46,417 nt of DNA from assembly GCA_016284635.1 (NCBI GenBank), contig JAEEPF010000007.1:1-46417 (forward strand), written 5' to 3'. Origin of the DNA: Prevotella sp. Lineage in GTDB: Bacteria; Bacteroidota; Bacteroidia; Bacteroidales; Bacteroidaceae. The notes beneath the pieces are model-generated. The model saw only the letters and a list, made by a program, of their open reading frames with translations. It was not told the DNA's origin and did no database searches. Positions within the stretch are counted from its first letter, which is position 1. Each line of letters opens with the position of its first letter. The position numbers were made by a program, and so were the translations under genes. Positions 45,380 through 46,417 of this stretch are shown here, piece by piece.

Positions 45380-45933
45380 GCGAGTTCTCCAATGGTAAAG
45401 TTCTCGGGCTTCTTCCCCTTGAAGTCCTTGTAATACACTTTGATGTCCCTCATGTCGCAATCCAGGTCGCCGGAAGGGATGACGGTCTTGGTGCAGACAA
45501 TGCGCTTCTGCTGGTAGTCGACGCCATAGAGCAGGATGGGAAGTCCTGCTTTCAGGGCAATGAAATAGAAGCCCTTCTTCCAGTCTGCCGTCTTCGAGCG
45601 CGTGCCCTCAGGGGTGATGCAGAGGTGGAAGGTCTTAGCCTTCTTTGCCGCCTCAGCCATCGCATCAGTCATGCTCGTCTTCTTCTGACGATACACGGGG
45701 ATGCCGCCCAGACGACGGAAGATGGGGCCGAGGGGCCAGAAGAACCACTCTTTCTTCATCATGAAATTACACTGCATGCCTCTCGCCCTGCTGTATAGCA
45801 ATCCGAGGATGAAATCCCAGTTGCTCGTGTGTGGGGCGAGGCAGATGATAAACTTGTCGGGATGGTCTTCTGTTACTTCAACGGACCATCCCATTCTTTT
45901 GTACAACAGCCAGTTACAAATTGATTTCCACAT
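45376..45933 (-). CDS. 1-acyl-sn-glycerol-3-phosphate acyltransferase-like protein
   Basis: APHTSNWDFILGLLYSR, FRRLGGIPVYR, CITPEGTRSKTADWKKGFYFIA. Confidence 0.88.
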   Translation of the reverse strand: MWKSICNWLLYKRMGWSVEVTEDHPDKFIICLAPHTSNWDFILGLLYSRARGMQCNFMMKKEWFFWPLGPIFRRLGGIPVYRQKKTSMTDAMAEAAKKAKTFHLCITPEGTRSKTADWKKGFYFIALKAGLPILLYGVDYQQKRIVCTKTVIPSGDLDCDMRDIKVYYKDFKGKKPENFTIGELA

Positions 45934-45940
45934 GAGTCTT

Positions 45941-46207
45941 CTAAGCGTTTATCTGATCGAGGATGTCACTGACATGTGCACTGAACTTCTCTCGCAGATC
46001 CTTATAATATTGCTTGGCAGGAATGCCAGGTTCAGGGTGAGACACGCGACGGATGGCGTTGTCCTGCAACTTCACAATCGAGAACGCGTGCGCATTCAGA
46101 TTCTCCTTATGAGGTGACGGTCCGTAGAGCGACACTGCCACACATTCTGCAAATAATGCCTCACAGATCAGGTTGATCCTTTTCTTTAATCTTCTCTTGT
46201 TTGCCAT
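45941..46207 (-). CDS. conserved small protein of unknown function
   Basis: 88-aa ORF; AAGGAGGAAAAGAACATG translation start. Confidence 0.6.
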   Translation of the reverse strand: MANKRRLKKRINLICEALFAECVAVSLYGPSPHKENLNAHAFSIVKLQDNAIRRVSHPEPGIPAKQYYKDLREKFSAHVSDILDQINA

Positions 46208-46408
46208 GTTCTTTTCCTCCTTAAAAAAGTGTTATTTGCTAAATTGACAAAGCAAAGATAAGCATTTTTTTCGAGATACCAAGCCTTTACGACACAAAAA
46301 ATATTAAAAAGTCGAATTTAGCCTGTTTTCTTTTGTATTTCTAACAAAAATAAACTAATTTTGCACGTCGAAAAGGATTATTCATTTCAAAATAAACAAT
46401 TAGCAATT

Positions 46409-46417
46409 ATGGAAAAA
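46409..46417 (+). CDS. start of a truncated downstream gene (ATGGAAAAA...)
   Basis: ATG about 45 nt downstream of a TAATTTTGC box at 46356; runs off the window. Confidence 0.4.

Overview
The window looks like a chromosomal segment of a Bacteroidota (probably Prevotellaceae) genome. The gene content is mostly housekeeping: rfbC, ugd, nudC, ileS, dksA-like, lspA, rsmE, proS, mtgA, pheS, murB, ruvX, def, thrS, infC-rpmI-rplT, ygiQ and one tRNA-Arg(TCT). There are many TAnnTTTGC-type Bacteroidota -7 promoter boxes. I see no CRISPR array, prophage, transposase or classical defence system. The unusual content is non-genic and has four layers. (1) Many different 7-10-nt-period micro-tandem arrays (AAAGTTC, GGTAAAAA, TCAATTA, ACTGTCA, GACTCCT, AGTCCG and others) sit at about 14 codirectional gene-gene junctions, where they often supply the upstream stop or downstream start codon; others lie in frame inside proteins (MurB, RsmE, YgiQ, a SPOR protein, a DUF3256 protein). 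(2) One family has a conserved GTAATCATAAAG head, and all five copies sit directly upstream of, and codirectional with, a start codon. (3) A CCCCTCC...GTCTGAAC palindromic REPIN/MITE-like element carries a nested 30-37-nt double-hairpin module (CTTG..CAAGCGGCAAAGCCGAGCG) inserted after TT; the same module also interrupts one AAAGTTC array. (4) Two probable paralogous sRNAs share a GTGTTTTTCATRGTATTAGATT..TAAGGTTAA 5' block, each with its own promoter and terminator. All calls are by reading only; no searches or folding were run.
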